From positions 62,001-126,000 of the forward strand of contig JASGCM010000002.1 in assembly GCA_030054175.1 (NCBI GenBank): DNA of 64,000 bases, written 5' to 3'. Source of the DNA: Alphaproteobacteria bacterium. GTDB lineage: Bacteria; Pseudomonadota; Gammaproteobacteria; Burkholderiales; Burkholderiaceae_C. Of the stretch, positions 44,708 through 54,905 are shown piece after piece; position 1 is the stretch's first letter; each line of letters opens with the position of its first letter. The notes under the pieces are model-generated. The model saw nothing but the letters and a program-made list of their open reading frames with translations. It did not search any database and was not told where the DNA came from. The position numbers were made by a program, and so were the translations under genes.

Positions 44708-46519
44708 TTAGAACGCCTCTTCGGGCATGTCGGTACAGGTGGTGTCACCTGCGCACACGACCTGCAACCAGGCATCGATCTTGGGCAATTCATAGCGGAA
44801 GAAAAACTGGCAAGCGGCACGACGCCCGGCATCGGCCGTGGTTTGCGTCAAGCTATGACGAGCCACATCCAACCAAATCCAAGCCAACACCACATGACCA
44901 AAGGCTTGCATGTAGGGCACGGCGTTGGCCAAGGCTTGCGCCGGAGGATGACACCAAGCCAACTCGGTGGCCTGCGTCAAACGCCCCCAAGCTTGATTCA
45001 ATTCGATGGCCCATGGGGATAAAACAGGGTGCTCTTGGCAGGCCCCAATGGTTTTTCGCATGCGCTCACCCAACAGGCGCACGCCGCGCCCCTGGTTGAG
45101 CCGCACTTTGCGACCCAACAGGTCTTGGGCTTGAATGCCGTGGGTGCCCTCGTGGATCATGTTCAAGCGGTTGTCGCGCCAGTATTGCTCCACCGCGAAA
45201 TTTCGGGTGTAACCATAGCCCCCATGCACTTGTATGGCCAAACTGTTGGCCTCCAAACACCACTCGCTGGGCCAGCTTTTGGCGATCGGTGTGAGCACTT
45301 CGAGCAACTCGCGCGCCTCGTCTTGTTCGGTGGCCTCCCCGGTGTGGGTGTCGTCCACCAAATGGGCGCAATACAACTCCAGGGCCAAAGCACCCTCGGC
45401 GTAGGTTTTTTGCGCCAACAGCATGCGGCGCACGTCGGCGTGTTCGATGATGCGCACCATGGGCTGATTCGGGTCTTTGCCCGCCTCACCCGACAGCCGC
45501 CCTTGGGGGCGTTGACGGGCGTAGTCCAGGGAGGCTCGATAGCCCGCCATGCCCAACATGGTTGCGGCCATGCCCACACCGATGCGTGCCTCGTTCATCA
45601 TGTGAAACATGCAGCGCAAGCCCTCACCGACCGCACCCACCCGATAGCCGATGGCACCGGGATGTCCATCCAGCGGATAGCGCCCTTCGCCAAAATTGAG
45701 CAGGGTGTTGACGGTCCCTCGCCAACCGCATTTGTGATTCAAGCCAGCCAGCGACACATCGTTGCGCCCCAGCAAGCGACCCTGTGTATCAACCCGATGC
45801 TTGGGCACGATGAACAATGAAATGCCCCGTGTGCCGGGGATCAGCCGACCGTCGGGGCCGGGGATTTTGGCCAACACCAGGTGAATGATGTTCTCAGTCA
45901 GTTCGTGATCGCCATTGGAGATCCACATTTTGTGGCCGCGCAGGCGATACCGGGGCCCCAAAGGGTCCTCTTGATATCCATCCCCATCGGGCTCGGCCCG
46001 GGTCTGGATGTCGCTCAGCGAAGATCCGGCTTGGGGCTCGCTCAGGCACATGGTGCCGGCCCAACGCCCGTTGAATTCGTTCCAGGCGAACACCTGTTGT
46101 TGCAGGGGCGTGCCGTGAGCCATCAGCAGGTTGGCGTTGCCCACTGTCAGCATGTGAGCCCCGATGCTGACAGATGCGCAAGCAAAAAAAGCGTTCGCCG
46201 CTGATTCGATGATGAAGGGCAACTGCATGCCACCCAACTCGGCCGACTGCGCTGCGGCCAACATGCCCGAATCGACAAAGGCTCGGTGCGCCTCGTGGGT
46301 GGCCTGTGGCAAGATCACCCGTTCACCGTCAAAACGCGGCTCTTCGGTGTCTACAAGTCGGTTGAATGGGGCGAATTTCTCGCGCGCAATTCGCTCACAG
46401 GTGTCAAGCACAGCGTCAAAGGTCTCACGCGCATGCTCGGCATGGCGTTCGCGCCGGCACAGGTGCTCGACCTGCAGCCAGTCGTACAACAGGTGATCGA
46501 GGGTGGTGCGCAGGCTCAC
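44708..46519 (-). CDS. Acyl-CoA dehydrogenase, long (about 600-aa) type with C-terminal extension
   Basis: A 603-aa FAD-dependent dehydrogenase introducing the 2,3 double bond into acyl-CoA. It has the [16 protein letters not shown] segment for FAD/substrate contact, [47 protein letters not shown] and the C-terminal [42 protein letters not shown] further helical C-terminal domain is typical of the large family members. The start is GTG 46519, overlapping the thiolase stop as GTGA; there is no better ATG. Confidence 0.92.
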   Translation of the reverse strand: MSLRTTLDHLLYDWLQVEHLCRRERHAEHARETFDAVLDTCERIAREKFAPFNRLVDTEEPRFDGERVILPQATHEAHRAFVDSGMLAAAQSAELGGMQLPFIIESAANAFFACASVSIGAHMLTVGNANLLMAHGTPLQQQVFAWNEFNGRWAGTMCLSEPQAGSSLSDIQTRAEPDGDGYQEDPLGPRYRLRGHKMWISNGDHELTENIIHLVLAKIPGPDGRLIPGTRGISLFIVPKHRVDTQGRLLGRNDVSLAGLNHKCGWRGTVNTLLNFGEGRYPLDGHPGAIGYRVGAVGEGLRCMFHMMNEARIGVGMAATMLGMAGYRASLDYARQRPQGRLSGEAGKDPNQPMVRIIEHADVRRMLLAQKTYAEGALALELYCAHLVDDTHTGEATEQDEARELLEVLTPIAKSWPSEWCLEANSLAIQVHGGYGYTRNFAVEQYWRDNRLNMIHEGTHGIQAQDLLGRKVRLNQGRGVRLLGERMRKTIGACQEHPVLSPWAIELNQAWGRLTQATELAWCHPPAQALANAVPYMQAFGHVVLAWIWLDVARHSLTQTTADAGRRAACQFFFRYELPKIDAWLQVVCAGDTTCTDMPEEAF

Positions 46520-47691
46520 AGCACTTCGAAAATGCCTGCCGCCCCCATCCCGCCACCGATGCACATCGTCACAGCCACACGCTTGGCACCGCGACGTTTG
46601 CCTTCGATCAGTGCGTGTCCGGTCAGGCGCTGACCGCTGACACCGTAGGGGTGACCCAAGGCAATCGCACCGCCGTTCACATTCAACCGGTCAGCCGAAA
46701 TACCCAGACGGTTGCGGCAGTACAAGACCTGCACGGCAAACGCCTCATTCAATTCCCACAGGTCGATGTCACCAACCTTCAGGCCCAGTCGATCGAGCAC
46801 CTTGGGCACGGCAAACACCGGTCCAATGCCCATCTCGTCGGGCTCGCAACCGGCCACGGCAAAGCCCAAGAACCGACCCAAGGGTTTGAGGCCCTTGCGC
46901 TCGGCGACCGCCTCGTCCATGACCACACAGGCACCGGCACCATCCGAGAACTGGCTGGCATTGCCGGCCGAGATCGATCCGCCGGGCATGGCAGGCTTGA
47001 TGCCGCTGATGCCCTCGGCAGTGGTACCTTCGCGCAAACCCTCGTCCTTGGAGACCGTGACCTCTTTGCTCATCATGCCCATGACTTTATCGGCCATGCC
47101 GGCCATGACGGTGATGGGGGCGATTTCGGTTTCGAACAGGCCGGCAGCCTGTGCCGCGCAGGCCTTTTGCTGGCTGGCTGCGCCGTACTCGTCCATGACA
47201 TCGCGCGAGATGTTGTAACGCTTGGCCACTTGCTCGGCGGTTTGCAGCATGGGCCAGTAGATTTCCGGTTTGCTCTTGAGCAGATTGGGGTCTTGGAACA
47301 TGTGCATGTTCATTTCCTGCTGCACGCAAGAAATGCTCTCGACGCCGCCGGCGACATAGGTACTGCCCTCACCGGCGATGATGCGCTGCGCGGCCATGGC
47401 GATGGTTTGCAGGCCCGATGAGCAAAATCGATTGATGGTCACGCCACTCACGGTGATGGGCAAACCCCCGGCCAGTGCAGACTGGCGGGCAATGTTCCAG
47501 CCGGTGGCTCCCTCTGGGTTGGCGCAACCCATCAGCACATCCTCGACTTCAGCCGGATCGATGCCGGCACGTGCCACCGCATGGCGAATGGCGTGGCCTC
47601 CTAAAGTGGAGCCGTGGGTCATGTTGAATGCGCCTTTCCAGCTTTTGGTCAGGGGTGTGCGGGCAGTGGAAACAATGACGGCCTTGCTCAT
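46516..47691 (-). CDS. Acetyl-CoA C-acyltransferase (thiolase)
   Basis: A 391-aa thiolase cleaving 3-ketoacyl-CoA. The nucleophile Cys90 is in [13 protein letters not shown], and the C-terminal acid-base residues lie in [17 protein letters not shown] (His) and [13 protein letters not shown] (Cys). It is the beta-oxidation partner of the upstream FadB/J-like gene, 21 bp away. Chain-length preference unknown. Confidence 0.94.
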   Translation of the reverse strand: MSKAVIVSTARTPLTKSWKGAFNMTHGSTLGGHAIRHAVARAGIDPAEVEDVLMGCANPEGATGWNIARQSALAGGLPITVSGVTINRFCSSGLQTIAMAAQRIIAGEGSTYVAGGVESISCVQQEMNMHMFQDPNLLKSKPEIYWPMLQTAEQVAKRYNISRDVMDEYGAASQQKACAAQAAGLFETEIAPITVMAGMADKVMGMMSKEVTVSKDEGLREGTTAEGISGIKPAMPGGSISAGNASQFSDGAGACVVMDEAVAERKGLKPLGRFLGFAVAGCEPDEMGIGPVFAVPKVLDRLGLKVGDIDLWELNEAFAVQVLYCRNRLGISADRLNVNGGAIALGHPYGVSGQRLTGHALIEGKRRGAKRVAVTMCIGGGMGAAGIFEVL

Positions 47692-47712
47692 GGTGGTGTC
47701 CTTAAAAGCGAT

Positions 47713-49821
47713 TCACTTGACGTTGTTGAAAGTTTGACCTTCGGCGACACATCGGGCCAACAGGGGTGCGGGTTGCCAGAATTGGGCATCGTCATGCGGG
47801 TTGCGGGCAAAGCGGTTCATGGCCTGCACCACATTGAAGAGTCCAAATTGATCGGCGTAAAGCATCGGGCCACCGCGATGAATGGGAAAGCCATAGCCGG
47901 TGATGTAGACCACATCAATGTCGCTGGCCTTGGCGGCGATGCCCTCTTCCAAAATGTGGGCGGCTTCGTTGACCAAAGAAAAAACCAAGCGCTGCACGAT
48001 TTCCTCGTCGCTGATCTTGCGCGCTGAAATCCCCAAATCAGCACGGTGCTTGACGATCATGTCCTCGACCAGCTTAGAGGGCATGGCGTCGCGCTTGCCA
48101 GCATGGTAGTCGTACCAGCCCGCCCCGGTTTTTTGACCATAGCGGCCCATCTCGCACAACAGGTCGGCGGTCTTGCTGTAACGCAGATGCGGCTTCTCGA
48201 CATAACGGCGCTTGCGGATCGCCCAGCCGATGTCGTTGCCCGCCAAGTCCCCCATGCGGAACGGGCCCATGGCAAAACCGAATTTTTCGATCGCTCGATC
48301 AACCTGAGAGGGCGTGCAGCCCTCTTCCAGCAAAAAGCCGGCTTGGCGCGAGTACTGCTCGATCATGCGGTTGCCGATGAAGCCGTCGCAGACCCCCGAG
48401 ACCACGGCGGTCTTCTTGATTTTCTTGGCCACTGACATGACCGTGGCCATGACGTCTTTGGCCGTGTGGACACCACGCACCACTTCGAGCAACTTCATCA
48501 CATTGGCCGGGCTGAAAAAGTGCATGCCGACCACGTCTTGCGGTCGGTTGGTGAAGCCGGCGATTTGATTGACGTCCAGGGTGGACGTATTGCTGGCCAA
48601 AATTGCGCCAGGCTTCATGACCTGATCAAGTTTCTTGAAGACCGCCTCTTTGACGCCAATTTCCTCGAAAACCGCCTCAATCACCAAATCGGCCTGGGCA
48701 ATATCGTCGTAGCTGAGCGTGGTGGACAAGAGGCTCATGCGCTGTTGATAGACATCGGATTTGAGCTTACCTTTACCCACCTGAGCTTCATAGTTCTTGC
48801 GGAGGGTCGCCAAACCCCGATCCAGCGCGTCTTGCTTCATCTCGAGGATCTTGACCGGTATGCCGGCATTGAGGAAGTTCATGGCGATACCGCCGCCCAT
48901 GGTGCCCGCGCCGATGATCGCCACCTGGGCGATGTTGCGGGAGGGTGTGGTGTCGGGCACATCGGCGATTTTCGAGGCCGCGCGCTGGGCCACAAACAAG
49001 TGCCTCAGGGCGCGGCACTCGGGTGTGAACATCAGGTTGATGAAGCGCTCGCGCTCGAACACCATGCCCTCGTCGAATTTCTTCTTCGTCGCCGCTTCCA
49101 CGGCATCGACGCATTGCGCGGAGGCAGGAAAATTCTTGGACATGCCCTTGACCATGTTGCGGGCGAATTGGAAGTAAGCGTCGCCAAGTGGGTGTTTGCA
49201 AGGCAGGTCACGCACTCGCGGCAGGGGCCGTACATCGGACACCTTGCGGGCGAAGGCGATGGCCTCGTCCAACAGACTTTGGGCCGAAGCAGCCATGACA
49301 TCGAAAAGCTTCTGTCCGGGCAAAGAGGCCAATTTTTCGCTTGGAATGGCCTCGCCACTGACGATCATGTTGAGCGCCACTTCAACCCCCAACACACGCG
49401 GCAAGCGTTGCGTGCCACCGGCACCGGGGATGAGGCCAATTTTGACTTCGGGCAGCGCCACGCTGCAACCAGGGGCCGCGACGCGGTAATGGCACCCCAG
49501 CGCCAGCTCCAGGCCGCCCCCCATGGCCACGCTGTGAATGGCCGCCACCACGGGCTTGGGGGCATTGTCCAGCGCGGCAATCAAGCTCAGCAGGTTGGGC
49601 TCTTGGGTGGCCTTGGGTGAGCCGAACTCTTTGATGTCCGCACCACCAGAAAACGCCTTGCCGGCACCAGTCACGACCACCGCTTTGACTTGGGAGTCGC
49701 TCATCGCTTTTTGCAAGCCGTCGACAAATGCCAATCGGGTGGCCAAGCCCAAACCATTGACGGGTGGGTTGTTCAGGGTGATGACGGCCACGTCGCCTTG
49801 TACCTGATAGTCTGCGCTCAT
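47713..49821 (-). CDS. Bifunctional enoyl-CoA hydratase/3-hydroxyacyl-CoA dehydrogenase (FadB/FadJ-like)
   Basis: A 702-aa multifunctional beta-oxidation enzyme. The N-terminal crotonase domain (residues 1-190) has AIHSVAMGGGLELALGCHYRVA and LPEVKIGLIPGAGGTQRLPR with its catalytic Glu residues. The NAD-binding domain begins VAIIGAGTMGGGIAMNFLNAG near residue 300, and FFSPANVMKLLEVVRG and the C-terminal dehydrogenase repeats follow. The start is ATG 49821, and a palindrome typical of TetR operators lies about 30 bp upstream. It is the first gene of the oxidation part of the block, after a 91-bp gap from livF, and probably has its own promoter. Confidence 0.94.
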   Translation of the reverse strand: MSADYQVQGDVAVITLNNPPVNGLGLATRLAFVDGLQKAMSDSQVKAVVVTGAGKAFSGGADIKEFGSPKATQEPNLLSLIAALDNAPKPVVAAIHSVAMGGGLELALGCHYRVAAPGCSVALPEVKIGLIPGAGGTQRLPRVLGVEVALNMIVSGEAIPSEKLASLPGQKLFDVMAASAQSLLDEAIAFARKVSDVRPLPRVRDLPCKHPLGDAYFQFARNMVKGMSKNFPASAQCVDAVEAATKKKFDEGMVFERERFINLMFTPECRALRHLFVAQRAASKIADVPDTTPSRNIAQVAIIGAGTMGGGIAMNFLNAGIPVKILEMKQDALDRGLATLRKNYEAQVGKGKLKSDVYQQRMSLLSTTLSYDDIAQADLVIEAVFEEIGVKEAVFKKLDQVMKPGAILASNTSTLDVNQIAGFTNRPQDVVGMHFFSPANVMKLLEVVRGVHTAKDVMATVMSVAKKIKKTAVVSGVCDGFIGNRMIEQYSRQAGFLLEEGCTPSQVDRAIEKFGFAMGPFRMGDLAGNDIGWAIRKRRYVEKPHLRYSKTADLLCEMGRYGQKTGAGWYDYHAGKRDAMPSKLVEDMIVKHRADLGISARKISDEEIVQRLVFSLVNEAAHILEEGIAAKASDIDVVYITGYGFPIHRGGPMLYADQFGLFNVVQAMNRFARNPHDDAQFWQPAPLLARCVAEGQTFNNVK

Positions 49822-49851
49822 TCGGATTCCTTGGATGATGGGGGCAAAAAA

Positions 49852-49863
49852 GAACGGTCGTTC
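49852..49863. promoter_or_regulatory. Palindrome GAACG-GT-CGTTC in the fad promoter
   Basis: The perfect 5+5 inverted repeat with a 2-bp spacer lies in the 91-bp gap between livF and the FadB/J-like gene. Sites of the form AACG-NN-CGTT are typical of TetR-family fatty-acid degradation repressors in proteobacteria. No such regulator gene is in the window. Confidence 0.45.
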
Positions 49864-49912
49864 GTATTCTAATACTAGGCGGGGTGGGCAGGCACACCCT
49901 CAGGGTTGTCAC

Positions 49913-50611
49913 TCATGAAATTTCCAACCATTCACGGCGCACCGCCTCTTGCTGACGGAACTCAGCCGATGTGCCGCTATACACCACCTGGCCGTGACCC
50001 ATGACCAGCACGCGGTCGCTGATGTCCAATGCGATGGTCAGCTTTTGCTCGATCAACAACACCGAGATGTGACGCGAACGCAGCACCTTCAGAAAATCGG
50101 CCACCGCTTGCACCATCATGGGCGCCAGTCCTTCGGTGGGCTCATCGACAATGATCAATGCTGGATCACCCATCAAGGTGCGGCACAAGGTCAACATTTG
50201 CTGCTCCCCCCCCGACAGCATGCCGGCGGGCACCGCAGCCCGCTCTTGCAGGCGGGGAAACATGGCGTACATATCTGCCAAACCCCAACGCTGGGTGCGC
50301 TTGCCGGGCTGGATGCCCAACAACAGGTTTTGCGCCACGCTCAAGCGAGGAAAGATGTCACGATTTTCCGGAACATAACCCAACCCCAGTCGCGCGATCC
50401 GGTGCGGTGGCAACCCCGTCAGACTTTGCCCGTTCCATGAACATTCGCCATGGGCTTGCACCAAACCCATCAGCGCCTTGGCCGTGGTCGATCGACCGGA
50501 GCCGTTGCGCCCCAACAAGGCCACGATTTCTCCGGGGGCGATGTCGAAATCGACCCCGTGCAACACGTGGCTTTTGCCGTAATAAGCATGCAGTCCGCGC
50601 ACCCTCAGCAT
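49913..50611 (-). CDS. livF: Branched-chain amino acid/carboxylate ABC transporter ATPase, LivF-type
   Basis: A 232-aa ATPase of the HAAT family. Walker A reads GRNGSGRST with Arg40 in place of the usual Lys; the signature MLSGGEQQML and Walker B LIIVDEPTEGLAP are normal, and the switch region IALDISDRVLVMGHG follows. The substitution may be characteristic of this subgroup, but it lowers certainty about ATPase activity. It overlaps livM-livG (50605-50611). The gene context (beta-oxidation, CoA ligase) suggests transport of a carboxylic acid rather than leucine. Confidence 0.91.
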   Translation of the reverse strand: MLRVRGLHAYYGKSHVLHGVDFDIAPGEIVALLGRNGSGRSTTAKALMGLVQAHGECSWNGQSLTGLPPHRIARLGLGYVPENRDIFPRLSVAQNLLLGIQPGKRTQRWGLADMYAMFPRLQERAAVPAGMLSGGEQQMLTLCRTLMGDPALIIVDEPTEGLAPMMVQAVADFLKVLRSRHISVLLIEQKLTIALDISDRVLVMGHGQVVYSGTSAEFRQQEAVRREWLEIS

Positions 50612-52701
50612 GGGTCCCCCTGGGGTACTTCGCCCAAATAGGCCTGTCGCACCGCCGGGTCAGAGCGGACACGATCTGGCGCATCAAAAGCGATCACCTC
50701 GCCATAGACCAACACCGCAACTCGATCGGCCAGACCAAACACCACGTCCATGTCATGCTCGACCATGATCAGGGTCTTGCCTTGGGTCAGGCGACGAATC
50801 AGCCCGATCATGTAGGTGGTCTCGGCGCGGCTCATGCCGGCGGTGGGCTCGTCGAGCAGAATCAGATCGTGTCCAGCGGCCAAGGTCACCGCCAATTCGA
50901 GGGCGCGTTGTTCGGCATAGGTCAGGTTCATGGCGGGTTCGTGGCGGCGGTGTTCCAGCCGAACGTCGCTCAGCAACTGCTCGGCGCGTTGGGTGACATC
51001 AGCCAAACCATCTAGGCCCCGCCAGAAGCAATAGCCATGCCCCAAGCTGTACAACAGGCTGCAGCGCAAGTTGTCAATGACACTCAGGCGATGAAAAATG
51101 TGCGTGACCTGAAAACTGCGCGATAAGCCCAGGCGTTGAATGGCCTGCGGTTTAAAACCCGTGATGTCGTTCGCACCCAAAAGAATTTGCCCATGCGTGG
51201 GCGCAAAACGCCCGCTGATCAAATTGAACAGGGTGGATTTGCCCGCCCCATTGGGACCAATCAGCGCCACACGTTCGCCTGTGCGCACCGACCAATCGAC
51301 CCCCCGAATGATCTCGGTGGCGCCAAACTGTTTGCGCACACCCCGCAGTTCCAGCGCAATGGGGCGTGCATCTTGTGATGGAAGGGGCAGGCATTGTGCC
51401 GGCGCCGGTTCTTGCGCACCATCGGCCCCGATGACCGAAGGAGAAAGCAGATCAAGCGCAGGGGCAGACGTTTGCAACTGCTCCAGCATGCCGATCCAAC
51501 GACGATGAAATGGGAGCCATGCGTACCATGTGGCCGCCAAGCCCAGCAACGACCAAGTCACGACACCCACCCAAGTCGAGATGGATCCCGTGTGCAGCGT
51601 CAAGCCAACCATCTGTAGCTCAGGCGATAGCGAGGCACTGAGTTGCAGGTGGTAAACCATTTCAATGCACACCGCCACCCCAGCCAGACCCAGACCAGCC
51701 CAGGGAAGAAACAGCGCATAAGCGCGCAGCAAGGGCACGCCCAGCCCCTGTCGCAACAAACGCAGATGTTGCATTAGAAGGCCAGCCAAACCGCTTGGCA
51801 CAAACATCACCATCAGGACAAAGACCAGCCCCAGGTACAACAGCCAAGCCTGCGTCCACTCGGACAATAAAACGCTGGCCACCACCATCAGAACCGCCCC
51901 CAATATGGGGCCGATGAAGTAGGTCGAACCGCCCAAAAACACAAACAGAAGAAAAGCCCCGGAGCGATGTGCACTGACCACTTCAGAAGTCACGATCTCG
52001 AAGTGCAGTGTGGCCAAGCCGCCACCGATGCCGGCAAAAAAAGCCGCCAGGCAAAAAGCGATGTAACGCACCATGCGCGGGTCGTAGCCCACAAATGCAA
52101 CCCGCTCGGGGTTATCGCGCACGGCATTGAGCATTCGCCCCATGGGGGTTTGGGTCAAGGCATACATCAGCCCCGTACACGCCCAGGCGTAAACGGCGAT
52201 CAGGGCATAGAGTTCGATTTGTGGCCCCAGGGTGATGCCCCAGGGTTTGGTGCCCGTGACGCGGTTGCCACTGATGCCACCCTCGCCGCCAAAAAAACCG
52301 GGGAACATCAGCGACATGGCCCACACCAACTCGCCCACACCCAAGGTGATCATCGCAAAGGGCGTGGCCGATTTTTGGGTGCTGACCCATCCCAACAGTG
52401 CAGCCACAGCCAAGCCTGTGAATCCCCCCACCAGAGGGATCAGGCTAATCGGCATAGGCCATTGCCCAGCGCTGACCGCATTGAGGGTATGAATGGCCAA
52501 AAAAGACCCCAGACCCGAGTACACGGCATGACCGAAACTGAGCATCCCGCCCTGCCCCAGCAAGATGTTGTAACTCAGGCAAACGATGATCGCGATGCCC
52601 ATCTGACTGAGCAGGTTGTGCGCCAAGCTCGAATTGAAGACCCAGGGCAAAATCGCCAACAAGAAGGCGAAGACCAAGCCCATGGAAGTCGTTTTGCGCA
52701 T
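50605..52701 (-). CDS. livM: Fused ABC transporter permease and ATPase, LivM-LivG type
   Basis: A 698-aa single-chain fusion. Residues 1-330 form the LivM permease (LLGQGGMLSFGHAVYSGLGSF, FFGGEGGISGNRVTGT, GLATLHFEIVTSEVVSAHRSGAFLLFVFLGG). Residues 335-435 add hydrophobic segments (YALFLPWAGLGLAGVAVCIEMV and WVGVVTWSLLGLAATWYAWL) not needed in either domain. Residues 455-698 form LivG: Walker A GPNGAGKST, signature LTYAEQRALELAVTLA, Walker B LILLDEPTAGMSRAET. The start is ATG 52701, 6 bp after livH. One chain therefore carries a permease, extra membrane helices and an ATPase. Confidence 0.9.
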   Translation of the reverse strand: MRKTTSMGLVFAFLLAILPWVFNSSLAHNLLSQMGIAIIVCLSYNILLGQGGMLSFGHAVYSGLGSFLAIHTLNAVSAGQWPMPISLIPLVGGFTGLAVAALLGWVSTQKSATPFAMITLGVGELVWAMSLMFPGFFGGEGGISGNRVTGTKPWGITLGPQIELYALIAVYAWACTGLMYALTQTPMGRMLNAVRDNPERVAFVGYDPRMVRYIAFCLAAFFAGIGGGLATLHFEIVTSEVVSAHRSGAFLLFVFLGGSTYFIGPILGAVLMVVASVLLSEWTQAWLLYLGLVFVLMVMFVPSGLAGLLMQHLRLLRQGLGVPLLRAYALFLPWAGLGLAGVAVCIEMVYHLQLSASLSPELQMVGLTLHTGSISTWVGVVTWSLLGLAATWYAWLPFHRRWIGMLEQLQTSAPALDLLSPSVIGADGAQEPAPAQCLPLPSQDARPIALELRGVRKQFGATEIIRGVDWSVRTGERVALIGPNGAGKSTLFNLISGRFAPTHGQILLGANDITGFKPQAIQRLGLSRSFQVTHIFHRLSVIDNLRCSLLYSLGHGYCFWRGLDGLADVTQRAEQLLSDVRLEHRRHEPAMNLTYAEQRALELAVTLAAGHDLILLDEPTAGMSRAETTYMIGLIRRLTQGKTLIMVEHDMDVVFGLADRVAVLVYGEVIAFDAPDRVRSDPAVRQAYLGEVPQGDPC

Positions 52702-52707
52702 GCAGAC

Positions 52708-53676
52708 TCAACCTTCCCGCTGACCCAGCAAACCCCGGGGGCGAAAAATCAGCATCAGCACCAGGAAGAGATAGGGCAAAATGGGTGCGACCTGAGAGAG
52801 CTTGAGCTCAAACAAGGGATAGCCCCAGTGGGTGTGTGTCAGCATGACCCCCCAACGCGCCGCCAAGGTCACGACCGATTGGTCGATGGCCACTGCCAGG
52901 GTCTGAACGATCCCGATCAGCAAAGAAGCGACGAAGGCCCCAGCCAAAGAACCCATCCCGCCCACCACCACCACCACGAAAATCACAGAGCCCACGGTAG
53001 CGGCCATGCCAGGCTCGGTGACAAAAGCGTTACCGCCCAAGACGCCTGCCAGGCCAGCCAAGGCCGCCCCGGCACCAAACACCCCCATGAAAAGGCGCGG
53101 CACATTGTGACCCAAGGCCTGCACCGTTTCAGGGTGCGTCAGCGCGGCCTGAATCAACAAACCGACCCGAGTTCGGGTGAGCAAAAGCCACAGCGCCAAG
53201 AGCATGAGCAACGACACCCCCATCATGAAAGCGCGGTAGGTGGGGAATTGGGTTTCAAACAAGGTGAACAAGGGGCCATCGAGTTCGGGTGGAACCCGGT
53301 AATCCATCGAGCTGCGCCCCCAAATCAGCTGGACCACTTCCAAGATGATGTAACTCAGGCCAAATGTGATCAGCAATTCAGGCACATGCCCCATGGCATG
53401 CACCCTGCGCAGGCACCAACGCTCGAAGGCTGCGCCTAAAAAACCCACCAGCAAAGGAGCCAACAACAAAGCCCCCAAAAACCCCAACCACTGGGTGAGG
53501 GCATGGGCCAAATAGGCACCCAACATGTAAAAGCTCGCGTGGGCGAAATTGAGCACGCCCATCATGCTGAAAATCAGGGTCAGGCCTGAACTCAGCATGA
53601 ACAGCAAGAGCCCGTAGCTGATCCCATTGAGCAATGAAATCGCAAAAAACTCCATCAGGGACGTTTCATCTGGCAA
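52708..53676 (-). CDS. livH: ABC transporter permease, LivH-type
   Basis: A 322-aa inner-membrane permease with about eight predicted helices. Signatures are FFAISLLNGISYGLLLFMLSSGLTLIFSMMGVLNFAHASFYMLGAYLA at the N-terminus and GGMGSLAGAFVASLLIGIVQTLA near residue 240. The start at 53676 overlaps the binding-protein frame by 22 bp. It pairs with the LivM part of the fused gene. Confidence 0.92.
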   Translation of the reverse strand: MPDETSLMEFFAISLLNGISYGLLLFMLSSGLTLIFSMMGVLNFAHASFYMLGAYLAHALTQWLGFLGALLLAPLLVGFLGAAFERWCLRRVHAMGHVPELLITFGLSYIILEVVQLIWGRSSMDYRVPPELDGPLFTLFETQFPTYRAFMMGVSLLMLLALWLLLTRTRVGLLIQAALTHPETVQALGHNVPRLFMGVFGAGAALAGLAGVLGGNAFVTEPGMAATVGSVIFVVVVVGGMGSLAGAFVASLLIGIVQTLAVAIDQSVVTLAARWGVMLTHTHWGYPLFELKLSQVAPILPYLFLVLMLIFRPRGLLGQREG

Positions 53677-54884
53677 CTGGTCGGTGTGCTGGCCACATAG
53701 GGTTCGATGACCTTGATCGAATCAAAGTTGTAACCCGTATTCTCTTCGCTATACGGCTTCTTGGGCGTCGCCCGGGTCCATTGGCTGACATACAGCGTTT
53801 GCAGTAACTGGTGATCCGATTTTCTCATCTCGGCCTCGCCATTGAAATTGGGAAAGCGCAGGCCGCTCATGGCTTGGGCCAACTTCAGCGGATCGGTGCT
53901 TTTGGCCTTGGCCATGCCGGCTGAAAGAAGAGCAATGCCCGCGTATGTTTGGAAAGTGTAATAGTCATCGTTGAATCGGGCCTTGAATTCGTTGCGAAGT
54001 TTGGCCAAGTCGCCCTCAAAATTGGAATGGCTGATGGCGATCTGGTTGACGTTTTTCTCGCCACCCAAGGCCAAGGCCGTGGGGGTGCCAGAGACGCCGG
54101 CATAGTAAGCATAAATGGCAATTTTCAGACCCGCGTCATTGATGGCCTTGATCAGTAACGTCATGTCCTGACCCCAATTGCCGGTCACCAGGGTATCGGC
54201 ACCCGATTGCTTGATTTTGGCCACGTAAGGGGCAAAGTCTTTCACCTGACCCAAAGGGTGCAAGTCTTCGCCAACGATTTGGGCATCGGGGCGCTTGGCT
54301 GTGATGCCCTCTTTGAAGTAGCGCGCCACCTGTTGACCGTGCGAATAATTTTGATTGACCAAATAGATTTTTTTCACCACCGGCTGGTCTTTCATGTAAG
54401 AGGTCAGCGCCTCCATCTTCATTGATGTATCTGCATCTAGGCGGAAATGCCAAAAGCTGCACTTCTCGTTGGTCAGCGCCGGATCGACGGCGGCATAGTT
54501 GAAGTAGATCACTTCTTTGCCCGGATTGCGCTCATTGTGTTTGCTGACAGCATCGGATATGGCCAATGCGGCCCCCGAACCATTGCCTTGAGTCACATAT
54601 CGAAACCCCTGATCAATGGCGGCTTTTAAGGCATTCAGACTCTCTTGGGGTCAGCCCTTGTTGTCAAAGCCCACAATTTCAAATTTGACACCCGCCGGGT
54701 TCTTGGTGCCGGCCATGCGCTCAGCGATGAACTGCCAACTTTTCAGCTGGTTTTGCCCCACATTGGCAAAGGGCCCGGAAAACGGGTCGATGTGCGCGAT
54801 GCGCACGGTCTCGCCAGACTGCGCCAAGGCCCACAGCGGTTGCAACAAGCAAAGGGCAATGGCCCGAGCAACGATCCTGGACAT
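53655..54884 (-). pseudogene. livK: ABC transporter substrate-binding protein (LivK/HAAT type) with one in-frame TGA
   Basis: A Leu/Ile/Val-type periplasmic binding protein frame of 409 codons. The signal peptide (RIVARAIALCLLQPLWALAQS) and the lobe-1 start VRIAHIDPFSGPFANVGQNQL are intact up to FEIVGFDNKG. TGA follows at 54653-54651, then the same frame resumes PQESLNALKAAIDQGFRYV and continues to the end. No bases are lost: the stop replaces one codon (a Ser codon TCA would differ by one base). The remaining 312 residues include the ligand lobe (KIYLVNQNYSHGQQVARYF, ADTLVTGNWGQDMTLLIKA). With the stop the product would be a 77-aa secreted fragment. A sequencing error or a recent mutation is possible. 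Confidence 0.85.
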
Positions 54885-54905
54885 GCGATTCTCCTGATGA
54901 ATTTA

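Noticed and set aside
48466-49620. 384-codon plus-strand open frame
   Set aside because: Antisense to the FadB/J-like gene.
51967-53439. 490-codon open frame on the plus strand, His/Gln rich
   Set aside because: It spans the junction of livM-livG and livH on the opposite strand and has no domain-like pattern.
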